NCBI GenBank assembly: GCA_947652605.1
Contig: OX393577.1
Coordinates: 5,208,868 to 5,272,867, forward strand
Direction of reading: 5' to 3'
Length of the DNA stretch: 64,000 nt
From: Elmis aenea
Lineage: Eukaryota > Arthropoda > Insecta > Coleoptera > Elmidae
In this document: piece by piece, positions 54,046-64,000 of the stretch
Layout: each line of letters begins with the position of its first letter
Position numbering within the stretch: the stretch's first letter is position 1
Program-made: the position numbers and the translations under genes
The notes under the pieces: model-generated
The model's input: only the letters and a program-made list of their open reading frames with translations
Told to the model about the DNA's origin: nothing
Databases searched by the model: none

Positions 54046-55584
54046 GATTTGTATATCACAGGAAGAGTTTATCCATCGAATCTTTACATGAAAAAAATTG
54101 TTTTGCATATGTCTTTCAATGAGATGGTTTTAATTTTTAATAATTTCCTAAAAAGACCGTGCTTTAGATAATACATGTGTTCTTTGAGCGACTATTTCTA
54201 AACAATTTTAATTATTGATTTGTATATCACAGGAAGAGTTTATCCATCGAATCTTTACATGAAAAAAATTGTTTTGCATATTTCTTACAATGAGATGGTT
54301 TTAATTTTTAATAATTTCCTAAAAAGACCGTGCTTTAGATAATACATGTGTTCCTTGAGCGACTATTTCTAAACAATTTTAATTATTGATTTGTATATCA
54401 CAGAAAGAGTTTATCCATCGAATCTTTACATGAAAAAAATTGTTTTGCATATGTCTTTTAATGAGCTGGTTTTAATTTTTAATAATTTCCTAAAAAGACA
54501 GTGCTTTAGATAATACATGTGTTCCTTGAGCGACTATTTCTAAACAATTTTAATTATTGATTTGTATATCACAGGAAGAGTTTATCCATCGAATCTTTAC
54601 ATGAAAAAAATTGTTTTGCATATGTCTTTTAATGAGCTGGTTTTAATTTTTAATAATTTCCTTAAAAGACCGTGCTTTAGATAATACATGTGTTCCTTGA
54701 GCGACTATTTCCAAACAATTTTAATTATTGATTTGTATATCACAGGAAGAGTTTATCCATCGAATCTTTACATGAAAAAAATTGTTTTGCATATGTCTTA
54801 CAATGAGATGGTTTTAATTTTTAATAATTTCCTAAAAAGACCGTGCTTTAGATAATACATGTGTTTCTTGAGCGACTATTTCTAAACAATTTTAATAATT
54901 GATTTGTATATCACAGGAAGAGTTTATCCATCGAATCTTTACATGAAAAAAATTGTTTTGCATATTTCTTACAATGAGATGGTTTTAATTTTTAATAATT
55001 TCCTAAAAAGACCGTGCTTTAGATAATACATGTGTTCCTTGAGCGACTATTTCTAAACAATTTTAATTATTGATTTGTATATCACAGGAAGAGTTTATCC
55101 ATCGAATCTTTACATGAAAAAAATTGTTTTGCATATGTCTTTTAATGAGCTGGTTTTAATTTTTAATAATTTCCTAAAAAGACAGTGCTTTAGATAATAC
55201 ATGTGTTCCTTGAGCGACTATTTCTAAACAATTTTAATTATTGATTTGTATATCACAGGAAGAGTTTATCCATCGAATCTTTACATGAAAAAAATTGTTT
55301 TGCATATGTCTTACAATGAGATGGTTTTAATTTTTAATAATTTCCTAAAAAGACCGTGCTTTAGATAATACATGTGTTCCTTGAGCGACTATTTCTAAAC
55401 AATTTTAATTATTGATTTGTATATCACAGGAAGAGTTTATCCATCGAATCTTTACATGAAAAAAATTGTTTTGCATATGTCTTTTAATGAGCTGGTTTTA
55501 ATTTTTAATAATTTCCTAAAAAGACAGTGCTTTAGATAATACATGTGTTCCTTGAGCGACTATTTCTAAACAATTTTAATTATA
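54046..55584 (+). repeat. Module A, 9 monomers with CCTTAAAAG variant
   Basis: This duplicates 46351-47889. One visible difference is in the eighth monomer, which is y (GGTTTTAATTTTT near 55325) where the other copy is yc (GGTTTTCATTTTT near 47630). Confidence 0.88.
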
Positions 55585-56613
55585 GATTTGTATATCACAG
55601 GAAGAGTTTATCCATCGAATCTTTACATGAAAAAAATTGTTTTGCATATGTCTTTCAATGAGATGGTTTTAATTTTTAATAATTTCCTAAAAAGACCGTG
55701 CTTTAGATAATACATGTGTTCTTTGAGCGACTATTTCTAAACAATTTTAATTATTGATTTGTATATCACAGGAAGAGTTTATCCATCGAATCTTTACATG
55801 AAAAAAATTGTTTTGCATATGTCTTTCAATAAGATGGTTTTAATTTTTAATAATTTCCTAAAAAGACAGTGCTTTAGATAATACATGTGTTCCTTGAGCG
55901 ACTATTTCTAAACAATTTTAATTATTGATTTGTATATCACAGGAAGAGTTTATCCATCGAATCTTTACATGAAAAAAATTGTTTTGCATATGTTTTTTAA
56001 TGAGCTGGTTTTAATTTTTAATAATTTCCTAAAAAGACAGTGCTTTAGATAATACATGTGTTCTTTGAGCGACTATTTCTAAACAATTTTAATTATTGAT
56101 TTGTATATCACAGGAAGAGTTTATCCATCGAATCTTTACATGAAAAAAATTGTTTTGCATATTTCTTACAATGAGATGGTTTTAATTTTTAATAATTTCC
56201 TAAAAAGACCGTGCTTTAGATAATACATGTGTTCCTTGAGCGACTATTTCTAAACAATTTTAATTATTGATTTGTATATCACAGGAAGAGTTTATCCATC
56301 GAATCTTTACATGAAAAAAATTGTTTTGCATAATATGTCTTTTAATGAGCTGGTTTTAATTTTTAATAATTTCCTAAAAAGACAGTGCTTTAGATAATAC
56401 ATGTGTTCCTTGAGCGACTATTTCTAAACAATTTTAATTATTGATTTGTATATCACAGGAAGAGTTTATCCATCGAATCTTTACATGAAAAAAATTGTTT
56501 TGCATATGTCTTTCAATAAGATGGTTTTAATTTTTAATAATTTCCTAAAAAGACAGTGCTTTAGATAATACATGTGTTCCTTGAGCGACTATTTCTAAAC
56601 AATTTTAATTATA
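55585..56613 (+). repeat. B-like module, 6 monomers with 3-bp insertion
   Basis: This duplicates 47890-48918, with the same 3-bp insertion (GCATAATATGTC at 56331-56333) and GTTTTTTAATG monomer. It lacks the AAAAAATTTG change of the other copy. Confidence 0.88.
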
Positions 56614-57980
56614 GATTTGTATATCACAGGAAGAGTTTATCCATCGAATCTTTACATGAAAAAAATTGTTTTGCATATGTCTTTTAATGAGCTGGTTTTA
56701 ATTTTTAATAATTTCCTAAAAAGACCGTGCTTTAGATAATACATGTGTTCCTTGAGCGACTATTTCTAAACAATTTTAATTATTGATTTGTATATCACAG
56801 GAAGAGTTTATCCATCGAATCTTTACATGAAAAAAATTGTTTTGCATATGTCTTTTAATGAGCTGGTTTTAATTTTTAATAATTTTAAAAAACGACCGTG
56901 CTTTAGATAATACATGTGTTTCTTGAGCGACTATTTCTAAACAATTTTAATTATTGATTTGTATATCACAGGAAAGTTTATCCATCGAATCTTTACATGA
57001 AAAAAATTGTTTTGCATATGTCTTTTAATGAGCTGGTTTTAAGTTTTAATAGTTTCAAAAAACGACCGTGCTTTAGATAATACATGTGTTCCTTGAGCGA
57101 CTATTTCTAAACAATTTTAATTATTGATTTGTATATCACAGGAAGAGTTTATCCATCGAATCTTTACATGAAAAAAATTGTTTTGCATATGTCTTTTAAT
57201 GAGCTGGTTTTAATTTTTAATAATTTCCTAAAAAGACAGTGCTTTAGATAATACATGTGTTCCTTGAGCGACTATTTCTAAACAATTTTAATTATTGATT
57301 TGTATATCACAGGAAGAGTTTATCCATCGAATCTTTACATGAAAAAAATTGTTTTGCATATGTGTTTTAATGAGCTGGTTTTAATTTTTAATGATTTCCT
57401 AAAAAGACCGTGCTTTAGATAATACATGTGTTCCTTGAGCGACTATTTCTAAACAATTTTAATTATTGATTTGTATATCACAGGAAGAGTTTATCCATCG
57501 AATCTTTACATGAAAAAAATTGTTTTGCATATGTCTTTTAATGAGCTGGTTTTAATTTTTAATAGTTTCAAAAAACGACCGTGCTTTAGATATTACATGT
57601 GTTCCTTGAGCGACTATTTCTAAACAATTTTAATTATTGATTTGTATATCACAGGAAGAGTTTATCCATCGAATCTTTACATGAAAAAAATTGTTTTGCA
57701 TATGTCTTTTAATGAGCTGGTTTTAATTTTTAATAATTTCAAAAAACGACTGTGCTTTAGATAATACATGTGTTCCTTGAGCGACTATTTCTAAACAATT
57801 TTAATTATTGATTTGTATATCACAGGAAGAGTTTATCCATCGAATCTTTACATGAAAAAAATTGTTTTGCATATGTCTTTTAATGAGCTGGTTTTAATTT
57901 TTAATAATTTCCTAAAAAGACAGTGCTTTAGATAATACATGTGTTCCTTGAGCGACTATTTCTAAACAATTTTAATTATA
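56614..57980 (+). repeat. Module C, 8 monomers
   Basis: Standard C order and length (1367 bp). It follows the B-like module directly, without the partial C seen in the 45-monomer copy. Confidence 0.9.
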
Positions 57981-59177
57981 GATTTGTATATCACAGGAAG
58001 AGTTTATCCATCGAATCTTTACATGAAAAAAATTGTTTTGCATATGTCTTTCAATGAGATGGTTTTAATTTTTAATAATTTCCTAAAAAGACCGTGCTTT
58101 AGATAATACATGTGTTCTTTGAGCGACTATTTCTAAACAATTTTAATTATTGATTTGTATATCACAGGAAGAGTTTATCCATCGAATCTTTACGTGAAAA
58201 AAATTGTTTTGCATATTTCTTACAATGAGATGGTTTTAATTTTTAATAATTTCCTAAAAAGACCGTGCTTTAGATAATACATGTGTTCCTTGAGCGACTA
58301 TTTCTAAACAATTTTAATTATTGATTTGTATATCACAGGAAGAGTTTATCCATCGAATCTTTACATGAAAAAAATTGTTTTGCATATGTCTTTTAATGAG
58401 CTGGTTTTAATTTTTAATAATTTCCTAAAAAGACCGTGCTTTAGATAATACATGTGTTCCTTGAGCGACTATTTCTAAACAATTTTAATTATTGATTTGT
58501 ATATCACAGGAAGAGTTTATCCATCGAATCTTTACATGAAAAAAATTGTTTTGCATATGTCTTTTAATGAGCTGGTTTTAATTTTTAATAATTTCCTAAA
58601 AAGACAGTGCTTTAGATAATACATGTGTTCCTTGAGCGACTATTTCTAAACAATTTTAATTATTGATTTGTATATCACAGGAAGAGTTTATCCATCGAAT
58701 CTTTACATGAAAAAAATTGTTTTGCATATTTCTTACAATGAGATGGTTTTAATTTTTAATAATTTCCTAAAAAGACCGTGCTTTAGATAATACATGTGTT
58801 CCTTGAGCGACTATTTCTAAACAATTTTAATTATTGATTTGTATATCACAGGAAGAGTTTATCCATCGAATCTTTACATGAAAAAAATTGTTTTGCATAT
58901 GTCTTTTAATGAGCTGGTTTTAATTTTTAATAATTTCCTAAAAAGACAGTGCTTTAGATAATACATGTGTTCCTTGAGCGACTATTTCTAAACAATTTTA
59001 ATTATTGATTTGTATATCACAGGAAGAGTTTATCCATCGAATCTTTACATGAAAAAAATTGTTTTGCATATGTCTTTCAATAAGATGGTTTTAATTTTTA
59101 ATAATTTCCTAAAAAGACAGTGCTTTAGATAATACATGTGTTCCTTGAGCGACTATTTCTAAACAATTTTAATTATA
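57981..59177 (+). repeat. Module E variant, 7 monomers (start of a third copy)
   Basis: The order is f with TTCT, ACGTGAAA t, g with ACCG, g, t, g, k. It follows E, but without the GTGTTTAG deletion and without the TAG junction and GGAATAG in the sixth monomer. The third copy of the long unit then stops and the 11-monomer unit takes over. Confidence 0.85.
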
Positions 59178-61056
59178 GATTTGTATATCACAGGAAGAGT
59201 TTATCCATCGAATCTTTACATGAAAAAAATTGTTTTGCATATGTCTTTTAATGAGCTGGTTTTAATTTTTAATAATTTCCTAAAAAGACCGTGCTTTAGA
59301 TAATACATGTGTTCCTTGAGCGACTATTTCTAAACAATTTTAATTATTGATTTGTATATCACAGGAAGAGTTTATCCATCGAATCTTTACATGAAAAAAA
59401 TTGTTTTGCATATGTCTTTTAATGAGCTGGTTTTAATTTTTAATAATTTCAAAAAACGACCGTGCTTTAGATAATACATGTGTTTCTTGAGCGACTATTT
59501 CTAAACAATTTTAATTATTGATTTGTATATCACAGGAAAGTTTATCCATCGATTCTTTACATGAAAAAAATTGTTTTGCATATGTCTTTTAATGAGCTGG
59601 TTTTAATTTTTAATAGTTTCAAAAAACGACCGTGCTTTAGATATTACATGTGTTCCTTGAGCGACTATTTCTAAACAATTTTAATTATTGATTTGTATAT
59701 CACAGGAAGAGTTTATCCATCGAATCTTTACATGAAAAAAATTGTTTTGCATATGTCTTTTAATGAGCTGGTTTTAATTTTTAATAGTTTCAAAAAACGA
59801 CCGTGCTTTAGATATTACATGTGTTCCTTGAGCGACTATTTCTAAACAATTTTAATTATTGATTTGTATATCACAGGAAAGTTTATCCATCGATTCTTTA
59901 CATGAAAAAAATTGTTTTGCATATGTCTTTTAATGAGCTGGTTTTAATTTTTAATAATTTCAAAAAACGACCGTGCTTTAGATAATACATGTGTTCCTTG
60001 AGCGACTATTTCTAAACAATTTTAATTATTGATTTGTATATCACAGGAAGAGTTTATCCATCGAATCTTTACATGAAAAAAATTGTTTTGCATATGTCTT
60101 TTAATGAGCTGATTTTAATTTTTAATAGTTTCAAAAAACGACCGTGCTTTAGATATTACATGTGTTCCTTGAGCGACTATTTCTAAACCATTTTAATTAT
60201 TGATTTGTATATCACAGGAAGAGTTTATCCATCGAATCTTTACATGAAAAAAATTGTTTTGCATATGTCTTTTAATGAGCTGGTTTTAATTTTTAATAAT
60301 TTCAAAAAACGACCGTGCTTTAGATAATACATGTGTTCCTTGAGCGACTATTTCTAAACCATTTTAATTATTGATTTGTATATCACAGGAAGAGTTTATC
60401 CATCGAATCTTTACATGAAAAAAATTGTTTTGCATATATCTTTTAATGAGCTGGTTTTAATTTTTAATAATTTCCTAAAAAGACAGTGCTTTAGATAATA
60501 CATGTGTTCCTTGAGCGACTATTTCTAAACAATTTTAATTATTGATTTGTATATCACAGGAAGAGTTTATCCATCGAATCTTTACATGAAAAAAATTGTT
60601 TTGCATATGTCTTTCAATGAGATGGTTTTAATTTTTAATAATTTCCTAAAAAGACCGTGCTTTAGATAATACATGTGTTCCTTGAGCGACTATTTCTAAA
60701 CAATTTTAATTATTGATTTGTATATCACAGGAAGAGTTTATCCATCGAATCTTTACATGAAAAAAATTGTTTTGCATATGTCTTTTAATGAGCTGGTTTT
60801 AATTTTTAATAATTTCCTAAAAAGACAGTGCTTTAGATAATACATGTGTTCCTTGAGCGACTATTTCTAAACAATTTTAATTATTGATTTGTATATCACA
60901 GGAAGAGTTTATCCATCGAATCTTTACATGAAAAAAATTGTTTTGCATATGTCTTTCAATGAGATGGTTTTAATTTTTAATAATTTCCTAAAAAGACCGT
61001 GCTTTACATAATACATGTGTTCCTTGAGCGACTATTTCTAAACAATTTTAATTATA
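59178..61056 (+). repeat. 11-monomer higher-order unit, copy 1 (1879 bp)
   Basis: The order is TAG-junction g with ACCG; c with GTGTTTC; GGAAAGTTT c with CATCGATTC and GATATTAC; GATATTAC c; GGAAAGTTT c with CATCGATTC; c with GAGCTGATTTT, GATATTAC and AAACCA; c with AAACCA; a; f; g; f. Two GGAAAGTTT deletions give 11 x 171 minus 2. The CATCGATTC change creates a ClaI site (ATCGAT) at 59548 and 59889. The last f monomer has CTTTACATAA near 61006. Confidence 0.93.
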
Positions 61057-62935
61057 GATTTGTATATCACAGGAAGAGTTTATCCATCGAATCTTAACAT
61101 GAAAAAAATTGTTTTGCATATGTCTTTTAATGAGCTGGTTTTAATTTTTAATAATTTCCTAAAAAGACCGTGCTTTAGATAATACATGTGTTCCTTGAGC
61201 GACTATTTCTAAACAATTTTAATTATTGATTTGTATATCACAGGAAGAGTTTATCCATCGAATCTTTACATGAAAAAAATTGTTTTGCATATGTCTTTTA
61301 ATGAGCTGGTTTTAATTTTTAATAATTTCAAAAAACGACCGTGCTTTAGATAATACATGTGTTTCTTGAGCGACTATTTCTAAACAATTTTAATTATTGA
61401 TTTGTATATCACAGGAAAGTTTATCCATCGATTCTTTACATGAAAAAAATTGTTTTGCATATGTCTTTTAATGAGCTGGTTTTAATTTTTAATAGTTTCA
61501 AAAAACGACCGTGCTTTAGATATTACATGTGTTCCTTGAGCGACTATTTCTAAACAATTTTAATTATTGATTTGTATATCACAGGAAGAGTTTATCCATC
61601 GAATCTTTACATGAAAAAAATTGTTTTGCATATGTCTTTTAATGAGCTGGTTTTAATTTTTAATAGTTTCAAAAAACGACCGTGCTTTAGATATTACATG
61701 TGTTCCTTGAGCGACTATTTCTAAACAATTTTAATTATTGATTTGTATATCACAGGAAAGTTTATCCATCGATTCTTTACATGAAAAAAATTGTTTTGCA
61801 TATGTCTTTTAATGAGCTGGTTTTAATTTTTAATAATTTCAAAAAACGACCGTGCTTTAGATAATACATGTGTTCCTTGAGCGACTATTTCTAAACAATT
61901 TTAATTATTGATTTGTATATCACAGGAAGAGTTTATCCATCGAATCTTTACATGAAAAAAATTGTTTTGCATATGTCTTTTAATGAGCTGATTTTAATTT
62001 TTAATAGTTTCAAAAAACGACCGTGCTTTAGATATTACATGTGTTCCTTGAGCGACTATTTCTAAACCATTTTAATTATTGATTTGTATATCACAGGAAG
62101 AGTTTATCCATCGAATCTTTACATGAAAAAAATTGTTTTGCATATGTCTTTTAATGAGCTGGTTTTAATTTTTAATAATTTCAAAAAACGACCGTGCTTT
62201 AGATAATACATGTGTTCCTTGAGCGACTATTTCTAAACCATTTTAATTATTGATTTGTATATCACAGGAAGAGTTTATCCATCGAATCTTTACATGAAAA
62301 AAATTGTTTTGCATATATCTTTTAATGAGCTGGTTTTAATTTTTAATAATTTCCTAAAAAGACAGTGCTTTAGATAATACATGTGTTCCTTGAGCGACTA
62401 TTTCTAAACAATTTTAATTATTGATTTGTATATCACAGGAAGAGTTTATCCATCGAATCTTTACATGAAAAAAATTGTTTTGCATATGTCTTTCAATGAG
62501 ATGGTTTTAATTTTTAATAATTTCCTAAAAAGACCGTGCTTTAGATAATACATGTGTTCCTTGAGCGACTATTTCTAAACAATTTTAATTATTGATTTGT
62601 ATATCACAGGAAGAGTTTATCCATCGAATCTTTACATGAAAAAAATTGTTTTGCATATGTCTTTTAATGAGCTGGTTTTAATTTTTAATAATTTCCTAAA
62701 AAGACAGTGCTTTAGATAATACATGTGTTCCTTGAGCGACTATTTCTAAACAATTTTAATTATTGATTTGTATATCACAGGAAGAGTTTATCCATCGAAT
62801 CTTTACATGAAAAAAATTGTTTTGCATATGTCTTTCAATGAGATGGTTTTAATTTTTAATAATTTCCTAAAAAGACCGTGCTTTAGATAATACATGTGTT
62901 CCTTGAGCGACTATTTCTAAACAATTTTAATTATA
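61057..62935 (+). repeat. 11-monomer higher-order unit, copy 2 (1879 bp)
   Basis: The same 11 monomers in the same order, length exactly 1879 bp, with ATCGAT at 61427 and 61768. The differences I see from copy 1 are GAATCTTAAC in the first monomer (copy 1 has GAATCTTTAC) and CTTTAGATAA in the last. This near identity makes it the youngest-looking duplication in the window. Confidence 0.93.
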
Positions 62936-63960
62936 GATTTGTATATCACAGGAAGAGTTTATCCATCGAATCTTAACATGAAAAAAATTGTTTTGCATAT
63001 GTCTTTTAATGAGCTGGTTTTAATTTTTAATAATTTCCTAAAAAGACCGTGCTTTAGATAATACATGTGTTCCTTGAGCGACTATTTCTAAACAATTTTA
63101 ATTATTGATTTGTATATCACAGGAAGAGTTTATCCATCGAATCTTTACATGAAAAAAATTGTTTTGCATATGTCTTTTAATGAGCTGGTTTTAATTTTTA
63201 ATAATTTCAAAAAACGACCGTGCTTTAGATAATACATGTGTTTCTTGAGCGACTATTTCTAAACAATTTTAATTATTGATTTGTATATCACAGGAAAGTT
63301 TATCCATCGAATCTTTACATGAAAAAAATTGTTTTGCATATGTCTTTTAATGAGCTGGTTTTAATTTTTAATAGTTTCAAAAAACGACCGTGCTTTAGAT
63401 AATACATGTGTTCCTTGAGCGACTATTTCTAAACAATTATAATTATTGATTTGTATATCACAGGAAGAGTTTATCCATCGAATCTTTACATGAAAAAAAT
63501 TGTTTTGCATATGTCTTTTAATGAGCTGGTTTTAATTTTTAATAATTTCCTAAAAAGACAGTGCTTTAGATAATACATGTGTTCCTTGAGCGACTATTTC
63601 TAAACAATTTTAATTATTGATTTGTATATCACAGGAAGAGTTTATCCATCGAATCTTTACATGAAAAAAATTGTTTTGCATATGTCTTACAATGAGATGG
63701 TTTTAATTTTTAATAATTTCCTAAAAAGACCGTGCTTTAGATAATACAAGTGTTCCTTGAGCGACTATTTCTAAACAATTTTAATTATTGATTTGTATAT
63801 CACAGGAAGAGTTTATCCATCGAATCTTTACATGAAAAAAATTGTTTTGCATATGTCTTTTAATGAGCTGCTTTTAATTTTTAATAATTTCCTAATAAGA
63901 CAGTGCATTAGATAATACATGTGTTCCTTGAGCGACTATTTCTAAACAATTTTAATTATT
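62936..63960 (+). repeat. Partial third 11-monomer unit passing into divergent monomers, 6 monomers
   Basis: The first two monomers repeat the unit, including GAATCTTAAC as in copy 2. The third is GGAAAGTTT c but with CATCGAATC and GATAATAC, so the unit is left there. Next come g, y with TACAAGTG (63749), and a g monomer with three private changes (63871, 63896, 63907). There is also a T to A at 63439. Confidence 0.88.
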
Positions 63961-64000
63961 GATTTGTATATCACAGGAAGAGTTTATCCATCGAATCTTT
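63961..64000 (+). repeat. Partial monomer at window end
   Basis: The first 40 bp of an ordinary monomer, cut by the window edge. The array continues downstream. Confidence 0.93.

Larger units (their letters stand above)
51653..57980 (+). repeat. Second long higher-order unit, copy 2 (37 monomers, 6328 bp)
   Basis: The composition is E7, B-like7, A9, B-like6, C8. The length is 37 x 171 plus 1 (-1, +3, -1). It is the same unit as 43958-51652 minus the eight-monomer segment. Confidence 0.88.
1..64000 (+). repeat. 171-bp AT-rich satellite DNA array (374 full monomers plus two partial ends)
   Basis: The motif GATTTGTATATCAC recurs every 171 bp from 10 to 63961, always on this strand. I counted 374 complete monomers by summing intervals between landmark monomers, and the net length deviation is -3 bp, fully explained by the listed small indels. 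Most monomers differ from each other by only a few substitutions. No interval of non-satellite DNA, transposon insertion or inversion is present. Composition of a typical monomer is about 26% GC. Long head-to-tail arrays of nucleosome-length monomers are characteristic of eukaryotic centromeric or heterochromatic satellite; which of these applies here, and in what species, is not decided by the sequence. Both window ends lie inside the array. Confidence 0.98.

Noticed and set aside
43958..57980. Assembly error as the source of the duplicated 37/45-monomer unit
   Set aside because: It cannot be excluded without reads, but the copies differ by a clean eight-monomer segment and separate substitutions, which a simple duplicated contig would not show.
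1..64000. Many short ORFs on both strands
   Set aside because: They are the same 27-46 codon stretches repeated in each monomer, closed by stop codons in all frames I checked. Substitutions are mostly non-synonymous. No ribosome-binding, domain or long-frame evidence exists.
1..64000. CRISPR-like array because of regular direct repeats
   Set aside because: There are no unique spacers: the entire 171-bp period is conserved from copy to copy, and the period is far longer than a CRISPR repeat-spacer unit. No cas genes are present.
1..64000. Primate alpha satellite, because the monomer is 171 bp with higher-order units
   Set aside because: The base sequence shows no resemblance that I can recognise to the alpha-satellite consensus and has no CENP-B box; only the length agrees.
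1..64000. Telomeric repeats or subtelomeric signature
   Set aside because: No runs of TTAGGG, TTAGG, TTTAGGG or similar were seen; TTTAGATAA occurs once per monomer and is not a telomere motif.
1..64000. Honeybee AluI-type satellite (a similar-sized, AT-rich family), suggested by the AGCT site in g monomers
   Set aside because: I cannot recall that family's sequence well enough to compare, and one 4-bp restriction site is no evidence. A database search with the monomer would decide.

Overview
The whole window is one uninterrupted, head-to-tail tandem array of an AT-rich 171-bp satellite monomer. Taking the monomer start as the motif GATTTGTATATCAC, the first full copy begins at 10 and the last partial copy at 63961. 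Between them I count 374 complete monomers, all on the same strand. Their summed length departs from 374 x 171 by only -3 bp, and every departure maps to a small indel I can place. I see no protein-coding gene, RNA gene, transposon, CRISPR array, unique DNA or inversion anywhere. The hand-counted base composition of a representative monomer (2916-3086) is A 56, T 70, G 24, C 21, about 26% GC.

The organism cannot be named from this sequence. Tens of kilobases of nucleosome-sized satellite with higher-order structure is typical of a eukaryotic centromeric, pericentromeric or other heterochromatic block. The length equals that of primate alpha satellite, but I see no sequence resemblance to it and no CENP-B box. 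CpG is not strongly depleted.

Monomers fall into variants recognised by short diagnostic words, used in the entries below: f (TCTTTCAATGAGATGG), k (TCTTTCAATAAGATGG), t (CATATTTCTTACAATG), y (CATATGTCTTACAATG), yc (y with GGTTTTCATTTTT), g (TCTTTTAATGAGCTGG), a (CATATATCTTTTAATG), b (CATATGTGTTTTAATG with AATGATTTCC) and c (TTTCAAAAAACGAC in place of TTTCCTAAAAAGAC). Further marks are a TAG or TTG junction before the monomer, CAGAAAGAG, GGAAAGTTT (a 1-bp deletion), GAATTTTTAC, GATATTAC and ACGTGAAA. The order of variants repeats, giving multi-monomer modules, called here A (about 10 monomers), B (6-7), C (8), D (7-8) and E (7).

Layout: 10-4454 is a mosaic of A-like and D-like pieces with an internal nine-monomer-spaced duplication. 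4455-42248 is built from modules A, B, C and D; successive B-C-D-A units run 39, 32, 34 and 31 monomers, followed by mostly A-B alternation. 42249-59177 holds a second long unit (E, B-like, A, B-like, C), present as a 45-monomer copy and a 37-monomer copy, with a third copy started. From 59178 a compact 11-monomer unit of 1879 bp is present twice almost identically and then begins a third time. The last roughly 560 bp carry several private substitutions. The array enters and leaves the window unbroken, so its true size is larger than 64 kb. The pattern is what repeated unequal exchange or replication-based amplification of multi-monomer segments would leave; nothing indicates an encoded biochemical system.
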